64,000 bases of DNA from UBA11663 sp036339415 (GCA_036339415.1 JAYZBB010000046.1:4967-68966), one strand, 5' to 3'; numbered from the stretch's first letter, positions 43,442 to 52,114 are shown. Notes: generated from the letters alone by a model not told the origin. Made by a program: numbers and translations.

Positions 43442-44620
43442 TCATGCCAATTTTTGAAATGTGCGCCACCAACGGTCGGGCAACGACCCTTCAGAAGCTT
43501 CAATGTATTCATCATGTGTGCACGGCACGAGAAGGCTCTCGCGCTGTTCGCCATGGGAGGGATCGGTGTTGGGCATGGGCACATCCATCCACCAACGATC
43601 ACTCTTGGGGCTCTTGAAAAATGCGATTTCCTGCTGTTCGCCGGGCAGATCAACCACGTAGCGCAAATAATCGTCGACACTGCATTTGGGGTGGTCACCT
43701 TTTTGGTTGTAGATGCCGTCCAACACATGCCAAACTCCTTGTGCCACGAGGTGGCCACCTCGGCCACGGTCGTCGAGGTCAGGGTTGTGTTCGAAGAAAC
43801 CAGTGGCAAGCAGCCGGTCGCTCATGCCGATGTATCGGGCAAGTTGACAAAAATGCTCTGCCGTCATGCCGTTGGGGCTGGCATGGGAAGAGGCAGGATG
43901 GTCGGAAGCGCGGATGGAGGCCACGTCCAACGTGACGAGATCTGCATTGCGAACCACAGGTTCAATGTGCTGGATGTTCTGGAGGATGCTGCCCAGTCGA
44001 ATGGCTTCAAATTGCAAACGCTCGAGGAGCTCGAGTGTGTCAGGATCCGTCATGTAGCCTTGGTGACCGATGTTGGCGTAGTCGAAGAGGTAGTTGGGTT
44101 CGTGCATCACCACCGTGTTCATGTGGTTGCGGGCGCTGACAATGCTGGGGTCGCCACCAAAGTCGAGCCTCGGATCGACTGTCACGAGGTTCATGGGCCT
44201 TCCGACCGATTCCAGCGCCGCGTACATCGGAATGGTCAAATCATGCCCGCCCCCGAGCACGATGGGAATGATGCCCATTTGCACCAACTCGGCCACGACT
44301 GATTGCACGGCGGCATAGGTGTCCTCTTCCGATGCTCCGGCGCGGATGTCGCCCAAATCCACGGTAGGTTGCCAACCCGCAGGTGGAACCAGCTGGTACA
44401 GCCAGTGTCGGATGGCATCGGCAGCTCCTGCGCAACCTTCATTGTCTCCCGACCTTCGGCCGTCATTCACGCCAAACACGGCCACGCGCGCTCCTTCCAG
44501 CATGGGACGGGCGTCGAAGCGATGAGCTTCGATGCGGTCGGCGATTCTGGCCACGCCCTCTGCGTTGGAGAACTCTGGGGCATTCACCGGTTCGAACAAA
44601 TCGAGAAATCCGTCGAGCAT
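43442..44620 (-). CDS. Arginase-fold (ureohydrolase) protein with altered metal site
   Basis: 392 residues of the arginase/agmatinase/formimidoylglutamase fold. The first motif GGGHD (123-127) is intact, but DAHxD is DPRLD (149-153) with Arg replacing the metal-binding His, and the SxDxD motif reads LDVAS, keeping Asp232 but with Ala234 in place of the second Asp. Bacteroidota homologues annotated as formimidoylglutamase or arginase family share this pattern as far as I recall, so catalysis is doubtful. Start 44620 (MLDGFLDLF) is preferred to 44704. It lies between topA and the gld operon, an arrangement common in the phylum. Confidence 0.82.
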   Translation of the reverse strand: MLDGFLDLFEPVNAPEFSNAEGVARIADRIEAHRFDARPMLEGARVAVFGVNDGRRSGDNEGCAGAADAIRHWLYQLVPPAGWQPTVDLGDIRAGASEEDTYAAVQSVVAELVQMGIIPIVLGGGHDLTIPMYAALESVGRPMNLVTVDPRLDFGGDPSIVSARNHMNTVVMHEPNYLFDYANIGHQGYMTDPDTLELLERLQFEAIRLGSILQNIQHIEPVVRNADLVTLDVASIRASDHPASSHASPNGMTAEHFCQLARYIGMSDRLLATGFFEHNPDLDDRGRGGHLVAQGVWHVLDGIYNQKGDHPKCSVDDYLRYVVDLPGEQQEIAFFKSPKSDRWWMDVPMPNTDPSHGEQRESLLVPCTHDEYIEASEGSLPDRWWRTFQKLA

Positions 44621-44699
44621 ATGCAGCGATTTAGAGAGGCTTTCGGGCCTTGAGGCTGCAAGGTCGCGGGCGCAACGCCGACTTGAACACGGGCGCACA

Positions 44700-44733
44700 A
44701 TCAAGCATTCACACTGAATTGTGTACGCTTGAT
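44700..44733. repeat. Inverted repeat between arginase-fold gene and topA
   Basis: ATCAAGC (44700-44706) pairs with GCTTGAT (44727-44733); inside are CACA and TGTG half-sites. No T-run follows on the minus strand, so it is more like an operator than a terminator. Confidence 0.35.
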
Positions 44734-44757
44734 CTAATCATCCTGAAAATCAATTCA

Positions 44758-47076
44758 TTAAGACTTCTTTCGACGCCCTCTCTTGGGACGGTTTTTCGCC
44801 TCTTCAATGAGCTCTTGAACCCGCGCCCACGTCAAGTCCTCTGGTTTTTCGTCTTTCGGAATCTTTGCATTTTTGCGGCCAGCCTTGATGTAAGGACCAT
44901 AACGGCCGTTCAACACCCGCACTGAATCGTCTTCTTCAAACACCTTGATGAGGGCCTTGGCATCGGCCTCGAGTTTGGCTTTGATCAGTTCCAAGGCACG
45001 TTCGAGCGTAACGGTGTATGGGTCGTCACCATCATCGGCTTTGAGGGAGACAAATTTGCCATCGAACCGCACGTAGGGCCCAAACCGTCCAATGGCCGCA
45101 GTCACTTTCTTCCCTTCGTGCTCACCCAAGGTGCGAGGGAGCTTGAAAAGATCCAGGGCATCTTCGAGCGTCAGCGTTTCGATCGATTGACCGGGCAGAA
45201 GTGAGGCGTATTGTTTCTCCTCGTCGTCTGGTCCGCCGATTTGGGCCATTGGGCCGTAGCGACCGATGCGGCACAAGATTTGGGCGCCTGATTCAGGATG
45301 CACACCCAAGATGCGTTCGCCAGAAGCCCGCTCGGCATGCTCCATGGTCGTGTCCACTGTCTCTTTGAATGGGGCGTAGAACCGCTTGAGCATGGCCCTC
45401 CAGTCCAGTTGGCCACGGGCAATCACGTCAAATTCTCCTTCGACATCGGCCGTGAAGTTGTAGTCGAGGATGTTTCGGAAGTGCTCCAACAGAAAGTCGT
45501 TGACCACCAAGCCAATGTCAGTGGGGAACAGTTTTCCCCGTTCTTGACCGGCATTTTCTGTCGCAGTCTCGGCAGTGACTGTTGGACCAGCCAACGTGAG
45601 CACCCGGTAGTGTCGAGGTGTTCCGTCACGGTCTTCTTTCACGACGTAGCCCCGCTTCTGCATCACATCGATGGTGGATGCGTAGGTTGAGGGTCTGCCA
45701 ATTCCGAGTTCTTCCAAGCGCTTCACCAAGCTTGCCTCCGTGTAGCGGGGTGGGTGTTTGCTGAAACGTTCGGTGGCCACAATTGAGTCGCGAGACATGG
45801 ACTGGCCTTCTGTCATTGCCGGCAACATGTCTTTCGTCGTTTCGTCGGGGGCTTCGTCGTCGTCGGTGCCCTCCAGGTAAAGCTTCAAAAACCCTTCAAA
45901 AGTGATGACCTCTCCGCGTGCGACGAACATTTCTTCCCGGCCCGACACTGAAATTTTTGCCACTGTTTTGTCCAACCTGGCGTCCGCCATTTGTGAGGCA
46001 AGCGTCCGCTTGTAAATCAATTCATAGAGTCGCTGTTCCTCGCGAGAAGCGTCGATGGTCGACGCGGAAAGGTCCGTAGGGCGAATGGCCTCGTGTGCTT
46101 CTTGCGCACCCTTGCTTTTCGAAGCGTAGGTTCGTTTGAAGACGTATTCAGAACCAAACGTCTTTCCGATTTCTTTCTCTGCGGCCTCCAATGCAACGTC
46201 ACTCAAGTTGGTGGAATCCGTTCGCATGTAGGTGATCCGGCCTGCCTCATACAGGCGTTGAGCAACGCCCATGGTGCGTGAAACGCTGAAGCTCAGCTTT
46301 CTTGATGCCTCCTGTTGTAAGGTGGATGTGGTGAATGGTGCCGCGGGCTTTTTGGTCGAGGGTTTGGTTTCAATGGACGTCACCTCATGCGTGGCGTTGG
46401 TGCATGCCTCGAGGAAATGTTGAGCATCCGATTCAGATGAAAAGGTCTTGCTGCAAGAAGCCTTGACCATGGCCTTGCCAGTGTTGAAATGGCCGACCAC
46501 ACGAAAGGCTGATTTGGCCGTGTGTCCGTCAATCTCACGCTCCCTGTCTACGATGATGCGCACCCCCACACTTTGAACACGTCCTGCACTCAAAGAGGGA
46601 CGGATTTTGCGCCAGAGGACTGGGCTCAATTCAAATCCAACGAGTCGGTCAAGGATGCGACGTGCTTGTTGGGCATTGACGAGATCCGCATCCACGGTCC
46701 GAGGCGATTTGATGGCCTTCAAGATGGCGGGCTTGGTGATTTCTGAGAACACGATGCGTTTGGTCTGCGCAGGCTTCAAATTGAGCGCCTCCATCAAATG
46801 CCAACTGATGGCTTCACCTTCTCTGTCTTCATCCGTCGCAAGCCATACCATCTCAGCCTTTTTTGCCAGCCCTTTGAGCTCTGTCACCACCTTTTTTGAG
46901 GAAGGGCTCACTTCATATTTGGGGGCAAAATCGTTGTCAATGTCAACGCTGTCATTGCCTTTGGCAAGGTCGCGGATGTGTCCCATCGAAGACTTCACAA
47001 CGAAGTCTTTTCCGAGGTAACCTTCGATGGTTTTCGCCTTGGCAGGCGACTCAACAATGACAAGATTCTTGGCCAT
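44758..47076 (-). CDS. topA: DNA topoisomerase I
   Basis: 772 residues, type IA topoisomerase relaxing negative supercoils. The Toprim domain opens with NLVIVESPAKAKTIEGYL and has the acidic motif ATDEDREGEAISWHL. The catalytic Tyr lies in GRITYMRTDSTNLS. Cys-based zinc fingers are missing from the C-terminus, replaced by repeats of the type NGRYGPYIK / GRFGPYVRF and a basic tail (KRGRRKKS), the COG1754-like ending common in Bacteroidota. It faces away from miaB with 131 bases between. TTTAATTTGC in front is a plausible -7 region. Confidence 0.96.
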   Translation of the reverse strand: MAKNLVIVESPAKAKTIEGYLGKDFVVKSSMGHIRDLAKGNDSVDIDNDFAPKYEVSPSSKKVVTELKGLAKKAEMVWLATDEDREGEAISWHLMEALNLKPAQTKRIVFSEITKPAILKAIKSPRTVDADLVNAQQARRILDRLVGFELSPVLWRKIRPSLSAGRVQSVGVRIIVDREREIDGHTAKSAFRVVGHFNTGKAMVKASCSKTFSSESDAQHFLEACTNATHEVTSIETKPSTKKPAAPFTTSTLQQEASRKLSFSVSRTMGVAQRLYEAGRITYMRTDSTNLSDVALEAAEKEIGKTFGSEYVFKRTYASKSKGAQEAHEAIRPTDLSASTIDASREEQRLYELIYKRTLASQMADARLDKTVAKISVSGREEMFVARGEVITFEGFLKLYLEGTDDDEAPDETTKDMLPAMTEGQSMSRDSIVATERFSKHPPRYTEASLVKRLEELGIGRPSTYASTIDVMQKRGYVVKEDRDGTPRHYRVLTLAGPTVTAETATENAGQERGKLFPTDIGLVVNDFLLEHFRNILDYNFTADVEGEFDVIARGQLDWRAMLKRFYAPFKETVDTTMEHAERASGERILGVHPESGAQILCRIGRYGPMAQIGGPDDEEKQYASLLPGQSIETLTLEDALDLFKLPRTLGEHEGKKVTAAIGRFGPYVRFDGKFVSLKADDGDDPYTVTLERALELIKAKLEADAKALIKVFEEDDSVRVLNGRYGPYIKAGRKNAKIPKDEKPEDLTWARVQELIEEAKNRPKRGRRKKS

Positions 47077-47195
47077 GAGAAGAATGTTTGGGCGGGCAAA
47101 TTAAAGACAACTATGGCACACAGAGGTTCGCCAACGACTTAGAAAACGCATCCATTGAGGGATACCCCTAAAGGGGTGACAATTTGTCAGTGTAG

Positions 47196-47203
47196 TACAT
47201 TTG
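47196..47203 (+). promoter_or_regulatory. Bacteroidota -7 promoter box (TACATTTG) abutting miaB
   Basis: A perfect TAnnTTTG element ending 4 bases before the miaB ATG. A short inverted repeat ACCCC-TAAA-GGGGT lies at 47164-47177, just upstream. No well-spaced -33 TTG is visible. Confidence 0.5.
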
Positions 47204-47207
47204 CATC

Positions 47208-48647
47208 ATGCGAGAAGGAGATCACGTCTTGGAGGAAGGCCGTCAGGGAGAAGCCACCGTTGTGGCTGGTCCTGGTTCTGGGGGGAGAAAGCTGTACTTG
47301 GAGAGCTACGGTTGTCAAATGAATTTCAGCGACAGTGAAATTGTGGCGAGCATCCTTGCCGATGCTGGTTATCAAACCACGAGAGACGCGGACGATGCGG
47401 ATTTGGTGCTGCTCAACACGTGCGCCATTCGAGACAATGCTGAGCAGCGCGTGCGGAACCGACTTGTGCACTTCAAGGGGAACAAAGCAAAGAATCCAAG
47501 TTTGGTGGTTGGGGTGCTGGGCTGCATGGCCGAGCGGTTGCGAGACAAATTGCTAGAGGAAGAGAAGCTCGTCGACCTGGTTGTGGGGCCAGACGCCTAC
47601 CGAGATTTGCCCAACCTCGTGGATCAAGTCGAGGGAGGCCAGAAAGCGGTTAACGTTTTGCTCTCACGGGAGGAGACCTACGCAGAAATCAGCCCCGTCC
47701 GACTCGACAAAGGCGGAGTGACGGCCTTCATCAGCATCATGAGAGGCTGCGACAACATGTGTTCCTTCTGTGTGGTGCCGTTCACCCGAGGCCGTGAGCG
47801 CAGCCGAGATCCGCAAAGCATTGTCAGAGAGGCGCAGGAATTGTTCGATGCGGGTTACAGAGAAGTGACGTTGTTGGGCCAAAACGTCGATTCGTACAAG
47901 TGGAACATCGACAACAAAGGTGTCGTGAAAGATGAGTCCCAGCCAGTGGTGCGCTTTGCTGAACTTCTGGAGATGGTGGCCGGGGTGAATCTCGACTTGA
48001 GAGTGCGGTTCAGCACCTCTCATCCCAAGGACATGACCGACGATGTGCTTCATGCCATGTCGCGACACGACAACATTTGCAAGTACATCCATTTGCCTGT
48101 GCAGAGTGGCCACAGCGATGTGTTGAAGCGCATGAATCGCGGATACACACGAGAGTGGTACCTCGACCGAATTGCGGCCATCCGTCGCATCATGCCGGGC
48201 TGTGCCATCAGCACAGACGTCATCACGGGGTTTTGCGGCGAAACGCAAGAGGAGCATGAGGCGACCCTAAGCTTGATGGACGAAGTCCGATACGACATGG
48301 CGTTCATGTTCAAGTACAGCGAACGTCCCAAAACCCTTGCTGAGCGAAAGTTCGAGGACGATGTCCCAGAGGATGTTAAGGGCGCACGCCTCCAAGAGGT
48401 GATCGCGCGTCAGATGGTGCACGGCAAGGAGCGCACGCAATCCCTTGTTGGGCAGGTGCACCGTGTGTTGATTGAAGGCACCAGCAAGAAGAGGGACGAC
48501 CAGTTCTTTGGCCGCACGACACACAACACTGTGGTGGTCTTTCCCAAGGGGGATTTGCAGCCAGGACAATATGTGAACGTGAAGACGTTCGATTGCACGC
48601 CCGTCACCTTGATGGGGGAAGTCACTGACGAACCCGCTGTCCTCTGA
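47208..48647 (+). CDS. miaB: tRNA-2-methylthio-N6-dimethylallyladenosine synthase MiaB
   Basis: 479 residues. Radical-SAM methylthiotransferase acting on i6A37 of tRNAs. The N-terminal UPF0004 domain supplies cluster ligands Cys36, Cys72 and Cys106; the radical SAM motif is C182-x3-C186-x2-C189 (CDNMCSFC). A TRAM domain ends the protein. Residues 1-26 are unconserved, so a slightly later start is possible. It heads an apparent operon with the sigma-54 activator (2-base gap), lptE, a TPR-like gene and secG. Confidence 0.96.
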   Translation: MREGDHVLEEGRQGEATVVAGPGSGGRKLYLESYGCQMNFSDSEIVASILADAGYQTTRDADDADLVLLNTCAIRDNAEQRVRNRLVHFKGNKAKNPSLVVGVLGCMAERLRDKLLEEEKLVDLVVGPDAYRDLPNLVDQVEGGQKAVNVLLSREETYAEISPVRLDKGGVTAFISIMRGCDNMCSFCVVPFTRGRERSRDPQSIVREAQELFDAGYREVTLLGQNVDSYKWNIDNKGVVKDESQPVVRFAELLEMVAGVNLDLRVRFSTSHPKDMTDDVLHAMSRHDNICKYIHLPVQSGHSDVLKRMNRGYTREWYLDRIAAIRRIMPGCAISTDVITGFCGETQEEHEATLSLMDEVRYDMAFMFKYSERPKTLAERKFEDDVPEDVKGARLQEVIARQMVHGKERTQSLVGQVHRVLIEGTSKKRDDQFFGRTTHNTVVVFPKGDLQPGQYVNVKTFDCTPVTLMGEVTDEPAVL

Positions 48648-48649
48648 CC

Positions 48650-49891
48650 ATGGATGTTGTTCCATTGAAGCGACGGTTTGGAGTCGTCGGCAATGCGCCG
48701 GCACTCGACCGTGCCCTTTCGGTGGCCTCACAGGTCGCGACCACCGACATCAGTGTTTTGGTGTTGGGAGAAAGTGGCACGGGAAAGGAAATCATGCCTC
48801 GGATTGTGCACCAATTCAGTGCGAGAAAGCACGGACCCTATGTTGCCGTCAACTGTGGTGCGATTCCAGAGGGAACCATCGACTCAGAGCTCTTTGGACA
48901 CGAGAAAGGGGCGTTCACTGGCGCCACGGAAACGAGAAAAGGATACTTTGAGGAGGCGAATGGCGGCACCATTTTTTTGGATGAAGTGGCAGAGTTGCCT
49001 CTCACCACACAAGTCCGACTGTTGCGCGTTTTGGAAACGGGTGAATTCATGAAAGTGGGGTCATCGAAAGTCCAAAAAACAGACGTCCGCGTCGTGGCAG
49101 CAACCAACGTCGATTTCGACGACGCCATTCTCCGAGGTCGTTTTCGTGAAGATCTGTACTATCGATTGAGTCAGGTGCCCATTCAGCTTCCGCCATTGCG
49201 TCAAAGAGCCGGAGATGTGCATTTGTTGTTTCGCAAGTTCACCACGGACTTCAGCGAGCAATACCGAATGCCCCCTTTGAGCTTGGACGACGAAGCGATT
49301 GAAATGCTTGAACACTACCCTTGGCCGGGAAACATCAGGCAGTTGAAGAACGTGACTGAGCAAATGAGCATTCTTGAGACCCAACGTCGCATCGATGCAG
49401 ACACCTTGCTAGGGTACCTGCCCGAGACCCACCGCAGCAGGTTGCCGAGTGCCACTCAATCCCAAACTGGGGAGGGCATGGATGAACGAGAAATCCTGTA
49501 CAAAGTGTTGTTCGACATGAAGGGCGATCTCAATGACCTCAAACAGTTGGTCATGTCCTTGATCAAGCACGGAGGACTGCAGGGGGGGGATGAAGAGGCG
49601 GCCTTGGTGCAACGGGTGTTCCAAGAAGACGTTGGCACGGCAGATGTCCAACGTGCCCTTGCTGCGTTGCCACAATTTGCAGGGCCTGACACTGCGTCGA
49701 GTTCATCGGCCATGCAAGACGTCGATCATCAGCCCGCGGACGAAGTGGTTTTGTCGCTCCAAGACTCAGAAAAAGAAATGATCCGACGTGCGCTTGAAAA
49801 GCACAGAAACAAGCGCAAACACGCTGCCGAAGAGTTGGGCATTTCAGAGCGCACACTTTATCGCAAAATCAAGGAATACGACCTCAAATGA
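48650..49891 (+). CDS. Sigma-54 interaction domain transcriptional activator
   Basis: 413 residues with no receiver domain. The AAA+ core has Walker A GESGTGKE (40-47), the sigma-54-contacting GAFTGA loop (87-92), Walker B GGTIFLDE (105-112) and the RLRQRAGDV-type sensor region. An approximately 100-residue acidic linker leads to a Fis-type HTH (about 380-413, HAAEELGISERTLYRKIKEY). Lacking an N-terminal sensor, it may be controlled by a partner or by its own level. An rpoN gene is not in the window. Context with lptE and secG suggests an envelope-related regulon. It overlaps lptE by 4 bases. Confidence 0.93.
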   Translation: MDVVPLKRRFGVVGNAPALDRALSVASQVATTDISVLVLGESGTGKEIMPRIVHQFSARKHGPYVAVNCGAIPEGTIDSELFGHEKGAFTGATETRKGYFEEANGGTIFLDEVAELPLTTQVRLLRVLETGEFMKVGSSKVQKTDVRVVAATNVDFDDAILRGRFREDLYYRLSQVPIQLPPLRQRAGDVHLLFRKFTTDFSEQYRMPPLSLDDEAIEMLEHYPWPGNIRQLKNVTEQMSILETQRRIDADTLLGYLPETHRSRLPSATQSQTGEGMDEREILYKVLFDMKGDLNDLKQLVMSLIKHGGLQGGDEEAALVQRVFQEDVGTADVQRALAALPQFAGPDTASSSSAMQDVDHQPADEVVLSLQDSEKEMIRRALEKHRNKRKHAAEELGISERTLYRKIKEYDLK

Positions 49892-50382
49892 CACGCTGGC
49901 TTGTCTTGATTTCACTGTTGGTCGCAGTTGCCCTGGGCTGTGGGGTGTATTCGCCTTACGGCGCCCAGACCTCTGGCGCATCGACATTCAGCGTGAAGGA
50001 TTTTGAGCCGGCCCATCCACTTGTGTCCACCAACACAGCCCAAGCATTGTCTGAGGCCCTCCGCGATCGGGTGCAACGCCAAAGCACCCTTCGCCTGGTG
50101 GAGGACGGTGACTTGTCGTTCAGTGCACGTGTGGTGGGTTGGGAGGTTCGTCCCATCAATGTGCAAGGTGATGAAACGGCAGGGGCCAATCGAATCACGG
50201 TCAACGTCGTGCTGAACTACACCAACGCATTGGATGGGTCTTTGAGTGCCGAGCGCACCTTCAGCCGCTATGTCGATTTGCCCAGTGACCAGGACGTATT
50301 CACCCAAGAGGAGGTCATTGTGGAAGAGTTGGGAGATTTGTTGTCGCAAGACATGTTCAATGCCACTCTCGGAAATTGGTGA
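49888..50382 (+). CDS. lptE: LptE-like LPS assembly lipoprotein
   Basis: 164 residues. The lipobox VALGC places the lipid on Cys18; the CGVYSPYG start is typical of Bacteroidota LptE. The remainder is a small alpha/beta domain (NTAQALSEALRDRVQRQSTLRLV). LptE plugs the LptD barrel and inserts LPS into the outer membrane; lptD is not in the window. Starts within the preceding stop (ATGA). Confidence 0.86.
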   Translation: MTRWLVLISLLVAVALGCGVYSPYGAQTSGASTFSVKDFEPAHPLVSTNTAQALSEALRDRVQRQSTLRLVEDGDLSFSARVVGWEVRPINVQGDETAGANRITVNVVLNYTNALDGSLSAERTFSRYVDLPSDQDVFTQEEVIVEELGDLLSQDMFNATLGNW

Positions 50383-50384
50383 TC

Positions 50385-51326
50385 ATGAATCCGGATCAAT
50401 TGCAGAAGTGGTTGGAGCATGGTCCCAAACCAGAGGACCTCGAGGCGTTGAGAAACGTCGTCGCCAAATACCCGTACGCTGCCCCCCTTCACATGATGCT
50501 TGCCAAAGTTTCGGAACAAGTTTCTGACCTTGACCGTCGAGAGGACTTGCTCCGCGCCGGAGCCCATGTTTCATCTCGCAGGGCATTGTTTGCCTACATG
50601 ATGGGCCCCTCGCTGCTGGCAGAGGCTCGTGCCGTTCACAACGACATTGTCGCGGCGGAGGAAGTGACGGAAGAAGCCTTGGTGAAGATGGTCTGGCATG
50701 CCAAAAGTGAAGAAGCGCAGACGCAACCCAATGCAGAACCCGGCGCAGGGGAACATTCCGACACCGCCGACGCCCAAGACCCTCCTCCCAAAGAGGAGGC
50801 TGGTCATCGAGAGGCCATGGTGGCTGCCATTGCATCAGTCATTGAGCAGGATGTCCAGAGTTGGATCGACGACCCGCAAGAAGCCAGTGAAGCCAGAGCA
50901 GCTGAGGAACATCCTTTGGTCGACGCACCGTCAAACAACAAGGGTCATGGAGTGACGATGGTGCCTGTCGATGGAAGTGCACAGCCCCTAACCTTGTTTG
51001 GGCAGTGGTTGCAGCAACGTGCGAAGGAAACGGGGTTTGGACAGCCTGAACTCGTGGAACGGGGTGCTGCTGCACTGATTGATGCGTTTTTGGCCAAGGG
51101 GGACGTTCGGATTGGTCCAGTGCGAGAGAGCCATGAATCCACCGAAGAATGGGCCAAGCAGAGTTTGGTGGAAGATGCGAGTTTGGTGACGGAAACGATG
51201 GCCATGCTCTACGCCCAGCAAGGTCAAATGGGCCGTGCAAGAAAAGCTTACAAGCTTCTCGCTTTGAAATACCCGGAAAAAAGTGTTTATTTTGCGGCCC
51301 AGCTGAAAAAGCTGCGTAACACTTGA
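50385..51326 (+). CDS. TPR-like protein of unknown function
   Basis: 313 residues, no signal peptide or membrane segment. N-terminal helices (LQKWLEHGPKPEDLEALRNVVAKYPYAAP, split) and a C-terminal pair (TMAMLYAQQGQMGRARKAYKLLALKYPE, split) look like tetratricopeptide repeats, separated by an acidic, Pro/Ala/Glu-rich linker (about 110-200). It sits between lptE and secG in most Bacteroidota I recall. Probably a cytoplasmic scaffold. Start 50385 (MNPDQLQKW) is used, 2 bases after the lptE stop. Confidence 0.77.
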   Translation: MNPDQLQKWLEHGPKPEDLEALRNVVAKYPYAAPLHMMLAKVSEQVSDLDRREDLLRAGAHVSSRRALFAYMMGPSLLAEARAVHNDIVAAEEVTEEALVKMVWHAKSEEAQTQPNAEPGAGEHSDTADAQDPPPKEEAGHREAMVAAIASVIEQDVQSWIDDPQEASEARAAEEHPLVDAPSNNKGHGVTMVPVDGSAQPLTLFGQWLQQRAKETGFGQPELVERGAAALIDAFLAKGDVRIGPVRESHESTEEWAKQSLVEDASLVTETMAMLYAQQGQMGRARKAYKLLALKYPEKSVYFAAQLKKLRNT

Positions 51327-51336
51327 ACAACTGAAC

Positions 51337-51624
51337 ATGATCACCTTTCTGACCGTCGTCATCTTGATTGTCTGCTTCCTGTTGGGCGCAGTCATTTTGG
51401 TCCAAAACCCCAAGGGGGGTGGACTTGCCACAGGTTTCCAAGGGGCCAGCCAAATCGGCGGAGTCCAACGCACCACCAACTTCCTTGAAAAGGCAACATG
51501 GTATTTGGCCGTGGTTTTGTTCGTCTTGTGCATTGTGGTCGGGAGTTTCGCCGGCAACGGCTCACTCGATGTGGGTGTGGACGAGAGCTTTGCGCCCACC
51601 GCGCCCATCGAAGCAGCGCAATAA
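51337..51624 (+). CDS. secG: Preprotein translocase subunit SecG
   Basis: 95 residues. Two membrane helices (about 4-22 and 53-72) with the conserved QNPKGGGLATGFQG loop between. SecG assists SecYEG-SecA export across the inner membrane. Last gene of the miaB operon, followed by a strong terminator. Confidence 0.94.
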   Translation: MITFLTVVILIVCFLLGAVILVQNPKGGGLATGFQGASQIGGVQRTTNFLEKATWYLAVVLFVLCIVVGSFAGNGSLDVGVDESFAPTAPIEAAQ

Positions 51625-51643
51625 GGAATTGAAAGCGTTCCAT

Positions 51644-51686
51644 CACGACACCCTGTCAGCCACGCTGACAGGGTGTCGTGGTTTTG
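51644..51686 (+). terminator. Long-stem terminator after secG
   Basis: A perfect 16-bp stem, CACGACACCCTGTCAG paired with CTGACAGGGTGTCGTG, with a 5-base loop, followed by GTTTTG. Very stable; it separates the miaB-secG operon from groESL. Confidence 0.9.
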
Positions 51687-51695
51687 TTCAAAACA

Positions 51696-51709
51696 TGACA
51701 GCCCTGTCA
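51696..51709. promoter_or_regulatory. Palindrome TGACAG-CC-CTGTCA before groESL
   Basis: A perfect 6-bp inverted repeat with a 2-base centre, about 95 bases before the groES start. Its arms repeat the CTGTCAG / CTGACAG sequence of the neighbouring terminator stem. It could be an operator, or a decayed duplicate of the terminator arm. No CIRCE element (HrcA site) was seen here. Confidence 0.35.
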
Positions 51710-51732
51710 GCCTTGGCTGCATCCAACGCGTT

Positions 51733-51747
51733 TGGCACGGAAATCGC
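51733..51747 (+). promoter_or_regulatory. Candidate sigma-54 promoter for groESL
   Basis: TGGCAC-GGAAA-TCGC matches the -24/-12 consensus TGGCAC-N5-TTGC with one mismatch and exact spacing. It would start transcription near 51759, leaving a leader of about 45 bases. No TAnnTTTG box is visible in this gap. A sigma-54 activator is encoded 2 kb upstream. Confidence 0.35.
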
Positions 51748-51803
51748 CTACTCGGAGTCGTGCCCGAAGCACAATCAACGAAAACACAACAACTGCAACA
51801 ATC

Positions 51804-52079
51804 ATGTCTGTCAACATTCGACCTCTGGCTGACCGCGTTCTGGTAGAACCCGCAGCCGCCGAGCAGACCACAGCAAGTGGCATCATCATCCCAGATTCAG
51901 CCAAAGAAAAGCCTCAGAAAGGCACCGTCGTGGCCGTGGGGCCTGGCAAGAAGGACGAACCCACCACAGTGAGTGTGGGGGACACCGTTTTGTATGGCAA
52001 GTACTCTGGCACTGAACTCCAGCACGATGGAACCGATTACATGATCATGCGTGAATCGGACATCCTTGCGATTCTCTGA
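51804..52079 (+). CDS. groES: Co-chaperonin GroES
   Basis: 91 residues, heptameric lid of the GroEL chamber. The VNIRPLADRVLVEP opening, the mobile loop around EQTTASGIIIPDSAKEK and the TVVAVGPGK strand are standard. The start at 51804 is set by family alignment; an in-frame ATG at 51732 would run through the promoter region. It lies 35 bases before groEL. Confidence 0.97.
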   Translation: MSVNIRPLADRVLVEPAAAEQTTASGIIIPDSAKEKPQKGTVVAVGPGKKDEPTTVSVGDTVLYGKYSGTELQHDGTDYMIMRESDILAIL

Positions 52080-52114
52080 TTTCAATTCAACCAAACTGAA
52101 CAAAATCAATTCAA

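Noticed and set aside
51625..51803. CIRCE (HrcA) element before groES
   Set aside because: Looked for TTAGCACTC-N9-GAGTGCTAA and found nothing close; the palindrome present is different.
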